A stretch of DNA of 64,000 nucleotides from Paraburkholderia agricolaris. GTDB lineage: Bacteria > Pseudomonadota > Gammaproteobacteria > Burkholderiales > Burkholderiaceae. The notes below the pieces were generated by a model, which did not search any database, was not told the origin of the DNA, and was given only the letters and a program-made list of their open reading frames with translations. This document shows positions 18,190 through 28,231 of this stretch, one piece after another. A program made the translations under genes and the position numbers. The stretch spans positions 1,922,001-1,986,000 of the forward strand of contig NZ_QPER01000001.1 in NCBI RefSeq assembly GCF_009455635.1, read 5' to 3'. Each line of letters starts with the position of its first letter. Position 1 is the stretch's first letter.

Positions 18190-19383
18190 TTACTTCGCCG
18201 CACCGCCTTCGAACCACGCGGCGATTTTCATCCGCTCGTCGTCGGTCATGTGCGTGACGTTGCCCAGCGGCATCGCCTTCAAGGTTACCGCCTGCTGATA
18301 GATCCGCTGTGCGTTCTGCGAGATCTCGTCCGGCGTATCCAGCAACACGCCGGCCGGGGCGCTACCCATCATCGTCGGATGAGCGGAGTGGCATGCCACG
18401 CAGCGCTGTTGCAGCACCGGCGCGATATCGGCCACCTTGACCGTCGGTGCATTCGCAGCCTGCGCTTGCGGCACGACCGGCTTCGGCATCGTCCAGAAGA
18501 GGGCGCCGAACATCAGCACGATACCGACCAGCGGCAGATACCACAGCACCTGGCCACGGTGACGCATCACGAAGAACTGGCGAATCAGCGCACCGGCCAG
18601 CATGATCAGCAGCAGCACGACCCAGTTGTACTGATTCGTGTACGTCATCGCGTAGTGGTTCGACAGCATCGCGAACACCACCGGCAGCGTGAAATACGTG
18701 TTGTGCACCGAGCGCTGCTTGCCGCGCTTGCCGTAGATCGGGTTCGGCGTTTCTCCCTTGAGCATCGCGGCCACCATCTTGCGCTGACCCGGAATGATCA
18801 CGAAGAACACGTTCGCCGACATGATCGTTGCCAGCATCGCGCCCATGATCAGGTAGGCCGCGCGGCCCGCGAAGATATGGCATGCCAGGTACGCTGCGAT
18901 CAGCACATAAATGCCGACACAGACGCCGAGCACCTTGTCTTTGTTACCGAGGAGACGGCACAGCGAGTCGTAGACGATCCAGCCGGCGGCGAGGAAGCCG
19001 AGCGCGGACGCGACGGCCACGACGGGGCCCATATCCAGCACGTTCTTGTCGATCAGGTAAGTGCTCGGCGAGAACAGATACAGCACCGTGAAGAGGCTCG
19101 CACCCGACAGCCACGTGGTGTACGACGGCCACTTCGACCAGTGCAGGTCGTCCGGCATTTCCGGCGGTGCAACGGTGTACTTCTGCATGTTGTAGAAGCC
19201 ACCGCCGTGCACGTGCCACAACTCGCCGAACACGCCGCGCTTGCGCTGGTTCGGGTCCGTAGGCGGTTTCAGGCTGTTGTCGAGCGCGACGAAATAGAAC
19301 GATTCGCCGATCCATGCAATGGCGGCGATGACGTGAAACCAGCGCAAGGCCAGATTCAGCCAGTCAGTGATAAAGCCTTCCAT
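18190..19383 (-). CDS. puuD: Membrane urate hydroxylase PuuD with C-terminal cytochrome c
   Basis: This 397-residue inner-membrane protein oxidises urate to 5-hydroxyisourate in bacteria that lack a soluble uricase. It has about eight hydrophobic segments and family-typical RWFHVIAAIAWIGESFYF and ELWHVHGGGFYN near the N-terminus. After about residue 310 there is a soluble cytochrome c domain with the heme motif C328-V-A-C331-H332 and an axial-methionine candidate in KAMPLGNVTHM. Electrons probably pass to the respiratory chain. The ATG at 19383 has GGAG upstream; the open frame to 19470 is not conserved. Same strand as uraH. Confidence 0.93.
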   Translation of the reverse strand: MEGFITDWLNLALRWFHVIAAIAWIGESFYFVALDNSLKPPTDPNQRKRGVFGELWHVHGGGFYNMQKYTVAPPEMPDDLHWSKWPSYTTWLSGASLFTVLYLFSPSTYLIDKNVLDMGPVVAVASALGFLAAGWIVYDSLCRLLGNKDKVLGVCVGIYVLIAAYLACHIFAGRAAYLIMGAMLATIMSANVFFVIIPGQRKMVAAMLKGETPNPIYGKRGKQRSVHNTYFTLPVVFAMLSNHYAMTYTNQYNWVVLLLIMLAGALIRQFFVMRHRGQVLWYLPLVGIVLMFGALFWTMPKPVVPQAQAANAPTVKVADIAPVLQQRCVACHSAHPTMMGSAPAGVLLDTPDEISQNAQRIYQQAVTLKAMPLGNVTHMTDDERMKIAAWFEGGAAK

Positions 19384-19690
19384 GAAACTCCTCCACTTCT
19401 GATTCGTTGTACGCGCAACGATGTAGGGCGCTTTCGGGGGCCCGCAAACGGGCCGTCGCATGCATGACATCGCTGCACAAACTGCGGGGTGAAAGACGCG
19501 GTGCGCTCAGTTCGCACAGCGCCGTTTTTTATTGGAACTTCGGGTCGAGTCGCTCGCGTTCGATTGCGCTTCGCGGGTGTCTCCAAGGATCCGCACAGTG
19601 CAATCGGGCGCGCTCGGCAATACAGCGCGACTTCAACCTCGTCCTCCTCCAACGCCTATCGACAAAGGCTTCGTGCGCTCAGTTGCGCAC
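19384..19690. other. Gap between puuD and uraH
   Basis: There is no gene in these 307 bases. Two near-identical words, GTGCGCTCAGTTCGCAC (19500-19516) and GTGCGCTCAGTTGCGCAC (19674-19691), occur about 175 bp apart, the second at the uraH stop. Their role is unknown. Confidence 0.4.
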
Positions 19691-20044
19691 TTAGCTGCCG
19701 CGATAGGTGCTGTACGACCACGGCGACACCAGTAGCGGCACGTGATAATGCGCACCGGCATCGGCCACGCCGAAGCGCAGCACAACGCGGTCGACGAAAC
19801 GCGGCTCCGGCACCTTCGTGCCGATCGAGGCAAAGTAATCGCCGGCGCCGAACACGAGTTCGTATTCGCCCGCAACCAGTGCGTCGCCTTCGAGCAGCGG
19901 CTGGTCGCAGCGGCCGTCGTCATTGGTGGTGGTGGTTTTGAGCGCGCGGCGGGTGTCGCCGGAGAGCGCAAAGAGTTCGACCTTGATGCCCGCGCCGGGA
20001 CGGCCGTTCGCGGTGTCGAGCACGTGGGTAGTGAGCTTTCCCAT
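19691..20044 (-). CDS. uraH: 5-hydroxyisourate hydrolase
   Basis: This 117-residue transthyretin-like protein hydrolyses 5-hydroxyisourate to OHCU. Both family signatures are present: LTTHVLDTANGRPG at the N-terminus and the C-terminal tetrapeptide YRGS within SYSTYRGS. The ATG at 20044 is preferred over a TTG six bases upstream because AAGGAA lies at a suitable distance. UraH's product goes directly to UraD, encoded in the puuE operon. Confidence 0.95.
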   Translation of the reverse strand: MGKLTTHVLDTANGRPGAGIKVELFALSGDTRRALKTTTTNDDGRCDQPLLEGDALVAGEYELVFGAGDYFASIGTKVPEPRFVDRVVLRFGVADAGAHYHVPLLVSPWSYSTYRGS

Positions 20045-20560
20045 TCGCAATTTTCCTTATGTGAATGCGAGGTTTCGGCGGCGGCCCGATCCAGAATACG
20101 TTGCGGCGGATCGAGGCTCCACGTCAGTGGCTACATACCCGTCGGCGAATTGAAGCGAGCGCCGTGGCAGCCATTGTAAAAAGGATGTTCATGTCAGCGC
20201 GCGCGAGATAGGAAAGATAATAGCTGGCGCATGACAGACAGCCTGCTGAAAGCCGCATCGGGTCGATTGGTTCGACTATTGCCGTGCAATTCGATCGTAC
20301 CGGCACCAAAAAAGGCCCACTATATCGACAGTGTGAAGTTGGGTATCGCACCGGCGCGAGTTGTCAGCATTATTTTGGCCATCGAAGGTTACACCTGTGC
20401 GCCGCAACAAACCTGAGTGAAGCGCGGCACACCCCGAAGACGGCGGAATTACGCTGGGTAACCGGGCCAACGGCGTTCGACGGGACGCGGCGGCACGGTT
20501 GGCGTGCCGTCACATCGCGTTCGAACGACTTTGCACGGAAGCAATGAAGCGGAGAAACGA
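20045..20560. other. Divergent intergenic region between uraH and the deaminase gene
   Basis: These 516 bases hold no credible gene; the short open frames have no coherent protein character. The region must hold the promoters of uraH (reverse) and the deaminase (forward), but I could not fix a box. A Shine-Dalgarno GGAGA at 20551-20555 serves the deaminase. Confidence 0.5.
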
Positions 20561-21958
20561 ATGACGATGGAACAGGCGGCGATGCAGCCAAATAAGCCTA
20601 AGAAAACGATGCTGGTGAAGCACGCGGACGTGCTGGTCACAATGGACGGCGCCCGGCGCGAACTGCGCGACGGCGGCCTCTATATCGAGGACAACCGGAT
20701 CGTCGCGGTCGGACCGACGGCTGAATTGCCGCAAACGGCCGACGAAGTGCTGGACATGCGCGGCCAGCTGGTGATTCCAGGGCTGGTGAACACGCACCAC
20801 CATATGTATCAGAGCCTGACGCGGGCGATTCCGGCGGCGCAGAACGCCGAATTGTTCGGCTGGCTCACCAACCTCTACAAGGTGTGGGCGAACCTCACAC
20901 CGGAGATGATCGAAGTCTCGACCCTGACGGCGATGGCCGAGCTGTTGCTGTCCGGTTGCACGACGTCGAGCGACCATTTGTATATCTACCCGAACGGCAG
21001 CCGCCTCGACGACAGCATCGTCGCGGCGCAGCGCATCGGCATGCGTTTTCACGCCGCGCGCGGCAGCATGAGCGTGGGGCAGAAGGACGGCGGTTTGCCG
21101 CCGGATTCGGTGGTCGAGCGTGAGGCGGACATCCTGAAGGACACGCAGCGTCTGATCGAGACCTACAACGACGAAGGCCGTTACGCGATGCTGCGCATGG
21201 TGGTTGCGCCGTGCTCGCCGTTCTCGGTGAGTCGCGATCTGATGCGCGAATCGGCGGTGATGGCGCGGCATTACGGCGTGTCCTTGCACACGCACCTGGC
21301 GGAGAACGTCAACGACATCGCGTACAGCCGTGAGAAGTTCGGCATGACGCCGGCCGAGTATGCGGAAGATCTGGGCTGGGTCGGTCACGATGTCTGGCAT
21401 GCGCACTGTGTGCAACTCGACGACGCGGGCATCGAACTGTTCGCCCGCACGGGCACGGGCGTCGCGCATTGTCCGTGTTCGAACATGCGGCTCGCGTCGG
21501 GGATCGCGCCGGTCAAGCGCATGCGTCTCGCCGGTGTGCCGGTGGGCCTGGGCGTCGATGGATCGGCGTCGAACGACGGCGCGCAGATGGTTGCGGAAGT
21601 GCGCCAGGCGCTGCTGCTGCAGCGGGTCGGCTTCGGGCCTGATGCGATGACCGCGCGTGAAGCGCTGGAGATTGCGACGCTAGGCGGCGCGAAGGTGTTG
21701 AATCGCGATGACATCGGCGCATTGGCGCCGGGCATGGCGGCGGATTTCGTGTCCTTCGACCTGCGTCAGCCGCTGTTTGCTGGCGCGTTGCACGATCCGG
21801 TCGCGGCGCTGGTGTTCTGCGCGCCGTCGCAGGTGAGCTATAGCGTGATCGGCGGCAAGGTGGTGGTGAAGGACGGTCAGTTGGCGACGCTGGAACTCGG
21901 GCCGGTCATCGAGCAGCACAACCGCCTGGCGAAAACGCTTTACGAAGCGGCGGCGTAA
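20561..21958 (+). CDS. 8-oxoguanine deaminase / guanine deaminase-like amidohydrolase
   Basis: This is a 465-residue metal-dependent hydrolase of the AtzB/TrzN/guanine-deaminase group. The metal site is visible as NTHHHMYQ (HxH), SLHTHLAE, WHAHCVQ and the catalytic aspartate in GLGVDGSASNDG. The overall pattern, including RAIPAAQNAELFGWL and GCTTSSDHLYIYP, matches the 8-oxoguanine deaminase subfamily as I know it; guanine or isoxanthopterin are alternatives. The product would be urate, directly feeding PuuD, which fits the location. The ATG is at 20561. Confidence 0.85.
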   Translation: MTMEQAAMQPNKPKKTMLVKHADVLVTMDGARRELRDGGLYIEDNRIVAVGPTAELPQTADEVLDMRGQLVIPGLVNTHHHMYQSLTRAIPAAQNAELFGWLTNLYKVWANLTPEMIEVSTLTAMAELLLSGCTTSSDHLYIYPNGSRLDDSIVAAQRIGMRFHAARGSMSVGQKDGGLPPDSVVEREADILKDTQRLIETYNDEGRYAMLRMVVAPCSPFSVSRDLMRESAVMARHYGVSLHTHLAENVNDIAYSREKFGMTPAEYAEDLGWVGHDVWHAHCVQLDDAGIELFARTGTGVAHCPCSNMRLASGIAPVKRMRLAGVPVGLGVDGSASNDGAQMVAEVRQALLLQRVGFGPDAMTAREALEIATLGGAKVLNRDDIGALAPGMAADFVSFDLRQPLFAGALHDPVAALVFCAPSQVSYSVIGGKVVVKDGQLATLELGPVIEQHNRLAKTLYEAAA

Positions 21959-21974
21959 CCGTAGAGGCAGGGTA

Positions 21975-22013
21975 GGTCTGCCGGCATCCGCAAACACGGG
22001 ATGCCGGCAGACC
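21975..22013. terminator. Long convergent stem-loop between deaminase and LysR genes
   Basis: GGTCTGCCGGCATCC (21975-21989) and GGATGCCGGCAGACC (21999-22013) form a perfect 15-bp stem with a 9-base loop between two convergent genes. No T tract follows on the plus strand; it probably acts as a bidirectional terminator or transcript stabiliser. Confidence 0.65.
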
Positions 22014-22025
22014 GCAACGCAAAGA

Positions 22026-22958
22026 TCAAGGCTTGTCGATCAAGGTCTTGGTCGCTTCGGCGACCAGACTGCGCAACCAGCGCACTTCGTCGGAGTAATG
22101 CACGCGCTCGTGCCACAGCTGGTAGTACTGCATCGGCGGGAAATCGAGCGGTGCGGGTACCACGGTCAGCGGCAGGAACTTGGCGTAGTAGTCGGCAAAC
22201 AGGCGCGTGGTCGTGAAGATCAGGTCTGACTTGATCAGCACGTAAGGCGCCAGATTGAAGTACGGCAACGTGACGACCACGTGACGCTTTAACCGTTCGC
22301 GCGCGAGATGCACGTCGATCGCGCCCCGTTGGCCCACCGAGTAAGGAGTAGGCGCAAGATGCGGCGCATTCAGATACTGGTCGAGCGTCAAGCCGCCGCG
22401 TTTGGCGAACGGATGTGCGTTGCTCATCAGGCAGACGATCTGATCGACGAACAGATTCGACAGGTGCAATTGCTCCGGCGGTTCAGGCCAGTTGCCGACC
22501 ACGATGTCGAGCTTGCCGTCTTCGAGCGCGAGTTCGTAGTCGAACGCCGGCCCGAGCGAATGGAATTCAAGCGTCGCGTTCGGCGCGGCCTGACGAAAGC
22601 GCTCGACCACCGTCGGCACGAACAGCACGTTCAGGTAATCCGGGCAGCCGATCCGGTAGCAACGGATCGAGGTCGCCGGGTCGAAGTTGTGCTGCTGGAA
22701 CTTGATGCGTTCGATTTCGCGCAGCGCGTTTTGAACCGGTTCGAGCAGGCGCAGGCCGTACTCGGTCGGCACCATGCCGGATTTGCCGCGCACCAGCAGC
22801 GGGTCGCCGGTGATGTCGCGCAAACGGCGCAGCGCCGCGCTGATGGCGGGTTGCGATTGATTCAGTTTGACGGCCGCGCGCGTAACGCTGCGCTCCATCA
22901 ACAGGGTGTGCAAGACGCGTAATAAATACGTATCGATCGCCTCGCGTTGCTGACTCAT
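22026..22958 (-). CDS. LysR-family transcriptional regulator
   Basis: This is a full-length 310-residue LysR protein. The helix-turn-helix lies at residues about 15-60 (RSVTRAAVKLNQSQPAISAA), followed by an effector domain of the NodD/LeuO-like subgroup (CYRIGCPDYLNVLF). It is divergent from the ABC importer operon starting at 23210 and convergent with the deaminase. This placement suggests control of purine/nucleoside uptake or salvage (inference). Confidence 0.9.
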   Translation of the reverse strand: MSQQREAIDTYLLRVLHTLLMERSVTRAAVKLNQSQPAISAALRRLRDITGDPLLVRGKSGMVPTEYGLRLLEPVQNALREIERIKFQQHNFDPATSIRCYRIGCPDYLNVLFVPTVVERFRQAAPNATLEFHSLGPAFDYELALEDGKLDIVVGNWPEPPEQLHLSNLFVDQIVCLMSNAHPFAKRGGLTLDQYLNAPHLAPTPYSVGQRGAIDVHLARERLKRHVVVTLPYFNLAPYVLIKSDLIFTTTRLFADYYAKFLPLTVVPAPLDFPPMQYYQLWHERVHYSDEVRWLRSLVAEATKTLIDKP

Positions 22959-23209
22959 GACTTCTCCGAAATATATGTTCTGGCTGATCGTACGGGCGTG
23001 GGGTTATATGGCTTTTAATATGAACACAAAGCCACGTCAAGAGTGGGATACCCGCAGAGCACGCTGCGACGGGGGTTTGCGGGGAATTTTGACGGCTCGA
23101 CTGGGCGGGTCGATTTAGGTATTGTCATCCGGTTGTGGTGACGGATCGCTCGCTGACAGAGCGGGCGGACGCGCTGCGACCGGCAGTCTCTGACGTACTA
23201 CGGAATCAC
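22959..23209. promoter_or_regulatory. LysR / ABC importer divergent control region
   Basis: This 251-bp gap includes an AT-rich stretch (23009-23025) with partial dyad symmetry, ATATGGCTTTTAATATGA, a plausible LysR target. I see no clear -35/-10 pair. Confidence 0.4.
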
Positions 23210-24811
23210 ATGAGCGACTCTTCTTATAGCGACGGCGCCGCCGCGCAGCCGGCAAGCAGGCCGGAACAGGCGGCGCCCCGGTTGATGCTCCAGGGCATCA
23301 CCAAACAGTACCCGGCCGTGCGCGCCAACGACGACGTCACGTTGATCGTCGCGCCGGGTGAAATCCATGCCGTGCTCGGCGAAAACGGCGCCGGCAAAAG
23401 CACGCTGATGAAAATCATCTACGGCGCGGTGCGGCCCGACGCCGGCGAGATCCGCTGGGAAGGCCAGCCGGTCGAGATCGCCAGTCCGGCGGCGGCGCGC
23501 AAGCTCGGCATCGGCATGGTGTTCCAGCATTTTTCGCTGTTCGAGACGCTCACGGTCGGCGAAAACATCGCGCTCGCACTCGACGAGCCGTTCGATCTGA
23601 AGACGCTGGCGAAGCGGATTCGCGAAGTCTCCGCCGACTACGGCCTCGACATCGACCCGCAGCGGCACGTGCATAGCCTGACGGTGGGCGAGCGGCAACG
23701 CGTCGAAATCGTGCGTTGCCTGCTGCAGAACCCACGTCTGCTGATCATGGACGAACCGACTTCGGTACTCACGCCGCAAGCGGTCCGCAAGCTCTTCGAG
23801 ACGCTGCGGCGTCTCGCGGCGGAAGGGTGCAGCATCCTCTACATCAGCCACAAGCTCGACGAAATCCAGGCGCTATGCGACACCGCCACGGTGATGCGCG
23901 GGGGGCGCGTGACCGGTCACGTCAAGCCGAAACAAGAGACGCACGCGTCGCTCGCGCAATTGATGGTCGGCCATTCGCTGCCCGATTACACCCGGCGTGA
24001 GCACAAGCCGGGCACCGTGCTGCTCGATGTAAAGCAGTTGTCGGTGGAGAGCGACGACCCGTTCGGCACCTCGCTTCATAACGTGTCGTTCGGCGTGCAT
24101 GCCGGCGAGATTTTCGGCATTGCGGGTGTGTCGGGTAATGGGCAGGCTGAATTGCTGTCGGCTCTGTCGGGAGAAAAGCGCGGCACGCGCGCCGATGCGG
24201 TCACGATCTGCGGTAAGGCGGCTGGGCGGCTCGGCGCGGGCGGCCGGCGCGCGCTCGGTTTCGGCTTCGTGCCCGAAGAGCGTCTCGGCCGCGGCGCGGT
24301 GCCGGCGATGAGCCTGTCGGAAAACGCGTTGCTTACCGCGCATCGTCAGCAGATGGTCAACGCCGGCTGGATCAAGGCCGGCGCGATGCGCACTTTCGCG
24401 AAACGTTGCATTGAAGCCTTCGACGTCCGTTGCGGTGGCTCGGAAGCGTTGGCGCAAAGTCTCTCCGGCGGCAATCTGCAGAAATACATCATGGGACGCG
24501 AGATTCTGCAGGCGCCCAAGGTGCTGGTGGTCGCACAGCCGACCTGGGGTGTCGACGTCGGCGCGGCAGCGTTCATTCGTCAGCAGTTGCTCGACCTGTC
24601 CGCGCGCGGCGTGGCGATTCTGGTGATCTCGGAAGAGCTGGAGGAATTGTTCGACATTTGCGATCGCATCGCGGTGCTTGCGGGCGGCAGACTCTCACCG
24701 GTGCGCGCCACGGGGGCGACCAATGCCGAGGAAATCGGCCGCTGGATGGCGGGTTTGTTCGGCGACCGCGAGGGTTCGGCGCCGTCGGCAGAACAGCCGG
24801 CGCATGCCTGA
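23210..24811 (+). CDS. BMP-type nucleoside/purine ABC importer, ATP-binding protein
   Basis: This 533-residue protein is a tandem ABC ATPase like the sugar and nucleoside importers. The first domain has Walker A GENGAGKST, signature LTVGERQRVEI and Walker B LLIMDEPTSVL. In the second the P-loop is degenerate (GVSGNGQAE) but the signature LSGGNLQKYI is kept, as usual. The ATG at 23210 is chosen; a GTG at 23135 would add 25 unconserved residues. It starts the four-gene operon ATPase-permease-permease-binding protein, which by family imports purine nucleosides or related compounds. Confidence 0.9.
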   Translation: MSDSSYSDGAAAQPASRPEQAAPRLMLQGITKQYPAVRANDDVTLIVAPGEIHAVLGENGAGKSTLMKIIYGAVRPDAGEIRWEGQPVEIASPAAARKLGIGMVFQHFSLFETLTVGENIALALDEPFDLKTLAKRIREVSADYGLDIDPQRHVHSLTVGERQRVEIVRCLLQNPRLLIMDEPTSVLTPQAVRKLFETLRRLAAEGCSILYISHKLDEIQALCDTATVMRGGRVTGHVKPKQETHASLAQLMVGHSLPDYTRREHKPGTVLLDVKQLSVESDDPFGTSLHNVSFGVHAGEIFGIAGVSGNGQAELLSALSGEKRGTRADAVTICGKAAGRLGAGGRRALGFGFVPEERLGRGAVPAMSLSENALLTAHRQQMVNAGWIKAGAMRTFAKRCIEAFDVRCGGSEALAQSLSGGNLQKYIMGREILQAPKVLVVAQPTWGVDVGAAAFIRQQLLDLSARGVAILVISEELEELFDICDRIAVLAGGRLSPVRATGATNAEEIGRWMAGLFGDREGSAPSAEQPAHA

Positions 24812-24877
24812 TCAGATGTCCGATTGGGCAACCGATCGACGTTAAAAAACCAGAACCAGACATAAGCACACGCTCCC

Positions 24878-25984
24878 ATGATTCTTCCGTATCGACTCGA
24901 AGCCCGCACGACGCCGTCGCGCACGATGCAGCTTGCCGTGCCGCTGATCGCCGCGCTGCTTACGCTCGTGATCGGCTTTCTGATCTTCGGCCTGGTGGGC
25001 CGCGATCCGCTCGAAGCCATGCACGCGTTCTTTATCGAACCGCTCTCCAGCGTGAATGGCTGGTCCGAACTGCTGCTGAAGGCTTCGCCGTTGTGCCTGA
25101 TCGGCCTTGGCCTCGCGATCGGCTATCGCGCCAACGTCTGGAACATCGGCGCTGAAGGGCAGATGCTGCTCGGCGGCATTGCCGCCAGCGGCGTCGCGAT
25201 CTATTTCGATCAGGCCACTGGCTGGTGGATTCTGCCGACCATGATGATCGCCGGCGTGCTCGGCGGTATGGCGTGGGCTGCGATTCCCGCGCTGCTGAAA
25301 AGCCGCTTCAATACCAACGAGATTCTCGTCAGCCTGATGCTCACGTATGTGGCTACGCAGTTGCTGATCTATCTGGTGAGCGGTCCGTGGCGCGATCCGC
25401 AGGGCATGAATTTCCCGCTCTCGGAGATGTTCAGCGGCGACGCGTTGTACCCGACGTTTTCCGGCGACTGGCACTGGAAATGGCTGCGTGGCACGCGCCT
25501 GAACGCTTCCATTTTCATCACACTGATCGCGATACCGTGTGTGTGGCTGTTCATGCGCAAGAGCTTCGCGGGTTACCGGATGAACGTCGGCGGCCTCGCG
25601 CCGCTCGCCGCGCGCTACGCCGGTTTCTCCGACAAGAAGACCATCTGGACGTCGCTCCTGATCAGCGGCGGTCTGGCGGGTCTCGCCGGTATGGGCGAGA
25701 TCGCCGGTCCGATCGGCCAGTTGCAGGCGACGTGGTCGCCGGGCTACGGCTTTACCGCGATCATCGTCGTGTTCGTCGGACGGCTGCATCCGGTCGGCAT
25801 CGTGCTCGCGAGCTTGTTGATGGCGCTGTTGTACCTCGGCGGCGAAGCGGTGCAGACCTCGATGCAATTGCCGCAGGCGCTCTCCGGCGTGTTCCAGGGG
25901 CTGCTGCTGTTCTGCCTGCTGGGCGCCGACCTGTTCGTGAACTATCGCGTGCGCCGGCGCTCCGCCGCCGCGCAAGCCCACTGA
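24878..25984 (+). CDS. Nucleoside/purine ABC importer, permease 1
   Basis: This is a 368-residue BPD_transp_2 membrane protein with about nine to ten hydrophobic segments. Typical motifs are CLIGLGLAIGYRANVWNIGAEGQ in part, FNTNEILVSLMLTYVA and GGLAGLAGMGEIAG. It is the larger of the two permease subunits and lies 66 bp after the ATPase gene. It should pair with the next gene product to form the channel. Confidence 0.9.
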   Translation: MILPYRLEARTTPSRTMQLAVPLIAALLTLVIGFLIFGLVGRDPLEAMHAFFIEPLSSVNGWSELLLKASPLCLIGLGLAIGYRANVWNIGAEGQMLLGGIAASGVAIYFDQATGWWILPTMMIAGVLGGMAWAAIPALLKSRFNTNEILVSLMLTYVATQLLIYLVSGPWRDPQGMNFPLSEMFSGDALYPTFSGDWHWKWLRGTRLNASIFITLIAIPCVWLFMRKSFAGYRMNVGGLAPLAARYAGFSDKKTIWTSLLISGGLAGLAGMGEIAGPIGQLQATWSPGYGFTAIIVVFVGRLHPVGIVLASLLMALLYLGGEAVQTSMQLPQALSGVFQGLLLFCLLGADLFVNYRVRRRSAAAQAH

Positions 25985-26002
25985 TTTTCCCGGCGGATCT
26001 CC

Positions 26003-26932
26003 ATGGATATTCAACAAGCCAGCGCGCTCACCTCGAGCGCCGTCACCGCCGCGATTCCGCTGATGTTCGCGGGTGCGGGCGAACTCGTCACCGAGAAGTC
26101 GGGCGTGCTCAACCTCGGCGTCGAAGGCATGATGCTGATGGGGGCCGTGACCGGCTACGCGGTCACCGCTATAACTGGCAGCCCCTGGCTCGGCGTGCTT
26201 GCCGCGATCGGCGCCGGTCTCGCGATGTCGCTGCTGTTTGCGTTCCTCACACTCACCATGTTGGCCAACCAGGTCGCCACCGGCTTGTCGCTGACCATCT
26301 TCGGCATCGGTTTGTCGGCCTATGTCGGCAAGCCGTACACGTCGGCAGCGGTGCGCGCCACGATCGACACGTGGACCATTCCGGTTCTCTCGAAGATTCC
26401 GGTGCTCGGGCCCGCGTTCTTCAGCCTTACGCCACTCGATTACCTCGCGTTCCTGATGTTCGCGGTGATCGGCTGGTTCCTGTACCGCACGCGCGCGGGC
26501 CTTGTGCTGCGCTCGGTCGGCGAATCGCCGCAAGTGGCGCACTCGGTCGGCTTTCCGGTGGTCGGCGTGCGTTACGGCGCGGTGGCCTTCGGTGGCGGTA
26601 TGGCGGGTCTCGCCGGGGGCTATTACTCGATCGTCAACCTGCACTTGTGGCAGGAGCAGCTTACGTCGGGCCGCGGCTGGATCGCGCTTGCGCTGGTGGT
26701 GTTCGCGACCTGGCGTCCGGGACGCCTGCTGATCGGCGCGCTGCTGTTTGGCGCCGTGACCGGTTTGCAGTTTTACGCGCAGGCTATCGGCGTGCCCGTG
26801 CCGACGCAGTTTCTGGCGATGCTGCCGTACGTCGCCACTGTTGTCGTGCTGGTGCTGATCTCGCGCAACCCGAACACGATTCGTCTGAATGCGCCCGCGT
26901 CGCTCGGCAAGCCGTTTTTCTCGGCGAGTTGA
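26003..26932 (+). CDS. Nucleoside/purine ABC importer, permease 2
   Basis: This is a 309-residue BPD_transp_2 permease, the second membrane subunit. It opens with [20 protein letters not shown] and has the family [17 protein letters not shown] motif near residue 31. It starts 18 bp after the first permease, so the two are translated together. About eight to nine hydrophobic segments are visible. Confidence 0.9.
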   Translation: MDIQQASALTSSAVTAAIPLMFAGAGELVTEKSGVLNLGVEGMMLMGAVTGYAVTAITGSPWLGVLAAIGAGLAMSLLFAFLTLTMLANQVATGLSLTIFGIGLSAYVGKPYTSAAVRATIDTWTIPVLSKIPVLGPAFFSLTPLDYLAFLMFAVIGWFLYRTRAGLVLRSVGESPQVAHSVGFPVVGVRYGAVAFGGGMAGLAGGYYSIVNLHLWQEQLTSGRGWIALALVVFATWRPGRLLIGALLFGAVTGLQFYAQAIGVPVPTQFLAMLPYVATVVVLVLISRNPNTIRLNAPASLGKPFFSAS

Positions 26933-26999
26933 TGCGGTTGCCGTTTCATATGACCGACCACACGTTTCAAATCGATCGACAAACACGACAGGAGAAAAC

Positions 27000-28094
27000 A
27001 TGAAGAGAAGAAATCTGCTGACCGCCTTCGCCTGGGGCGCTGCCTCGCTGGCGCTGGCCGCGCCGCTCGCGCAAACCGCGCAGGCGGCCGATGCGCCGGG
27101 CGTCGCGTTCGTCTACCTCGGCAATCCTGGCGATGCCGGCTGGACGTATGCACACGACCAGGGTTCGAAGGAAGTCGAGGCGAAATTCGGCAACAAGATC
27201 AAGATCACCCGCATCGAGAACGTGCCGGAATCGGCCGACTCGGAACGTGTGTTCCGCGATCTGGCGAACAAGGGCAACAAGATCATCATCGGCTCGAGCT
27301 TCGGCTATCAGGACTTCGAACTGAAAGTCGCGAAAGATTTTCCGGACACGGTGTTCCTGCACGCGACCGGCTACAAGAAGGCGCCGAACTTTGGCACCTA
27401 TGACGTGCGCATGTATCAAGGCGCGTATTTGGCCGGCGTCGCCGCGGGCTATGTGACGAAGACCAACACGCTCGGTTTCGTGGCTTCGGTGCCGATTCCT
27501 GAAGTGGTTCGCAACATCAACGCGTACACGCTCGGCGCGCGTTCGGTGAATCCGAAGATTCATACCAAGGTCATCTGGATCAACAGCTGGTTCGATCCGG
27601 GCAAGGAAAAGCAGGCCGCTGAAACGCTGATCGGCCAGGGCGCCGACGTGTTGCTGCAAAACACCGATTCGAGCGCGACGCTCGCGACCGCGTCGGAAAA
27701 GCACGTGCATGCGTTTGGCTGGGATTCGGACATGAAGAAGTTCGGTCCGGATGCGCACCTTGGATCGGTGGTCGCGCACTGGGGCGTGTATTACAACGCG
27801 GCGATCCAGCAGGTGCTGGACGGCAAGTGGAAGAACGATCCGGTGTGGTGGGGTATTCCGCAGAAGGCCGTCAATCTTGAAGACCTGAACACGTCGGCGA
27901 TTTCAGCTGATGCGCAGAAGCAGGTCGCGGCGAAGCGCGATGAACTGGCCAGCGGCAAGTGGGACGTATTCAGCGGTCCGATCAAGGATCAGTCCGGTGC
28001 GGTGAAGGTGCCGGCAGGCAAGACGCTGACCGATCCCGAACTGCAACGCCTGAACTGGTATGTGGAAGGCGTGGACGGCTCGTTGCCGAAGTAA
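27000..28094 (+). CDS. BMP/PnrA-family substrate-binding protein
   Basis: This is a 364-residue periplasmic binding protein of the basic-membrane-protein family, which binds purine nucleosides in characterised relatives. Residues 1-30 are a Sec signal peptide (KRRNLL, hydrophobic core, AQAADA cleavage region). The mature N-terminus has FVYLGNPGDAGWTYAHDQG, typical of the family. The ATG at 27000 follows AGGAGA. It ends the operon; a terminator follows. Confidence 0.92.
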   Translation: MKRRNLLTAFAWGAASLALAAPLAQTAQAADAPGVAFVYLGNPGDAGWTYAHDQGSKEVEAKFGNKIKITRIENVPESADSERVFRDLANKGNKIIIGSSFGYQDFELKVAKDFPDTVFLHATGYKKAPNFGTYDVRMYQGAYLAGVAAGYVTKTNTLGFVASVPIPEVVRNINAYTLGARSVNPKIHTKVIWINSWFDPGKEKQAAETLIGQGADVLLQNTDSSATLATASEKHVHAFGWDSDMKKFGPDAHLGSVVAHWGVYYNAAIQQVLDGKWKNDPVWWGIPQKAVNLEDLNTSAISADAQKQVAAKRDELASGKWDVFSGPIKDQSGAVKVPAGKTLTDPELQRLNWYVEGVDGSLPK

Positions 28095-28231
28095 TCCGGC
28101 TTACGCGGGTATCGCCTGCGGGTCGCGTGATTGTGGGCCGGGTCGCGATCTGGCGCGTAACGCGTGACGAGTAACGATCGACAGGATCGTGATCGACCAG
28201 GCGGCGGTTTCAGCAACCGCTGCTTTAAGGC

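Noticed and set aside
24842..27001. 719-codon reverse-strand frame opposite the ABC permeases
   Set aside because: Mirror of two well-supported permease genes; low-complexity Arg/His/Gln protein without any motif.
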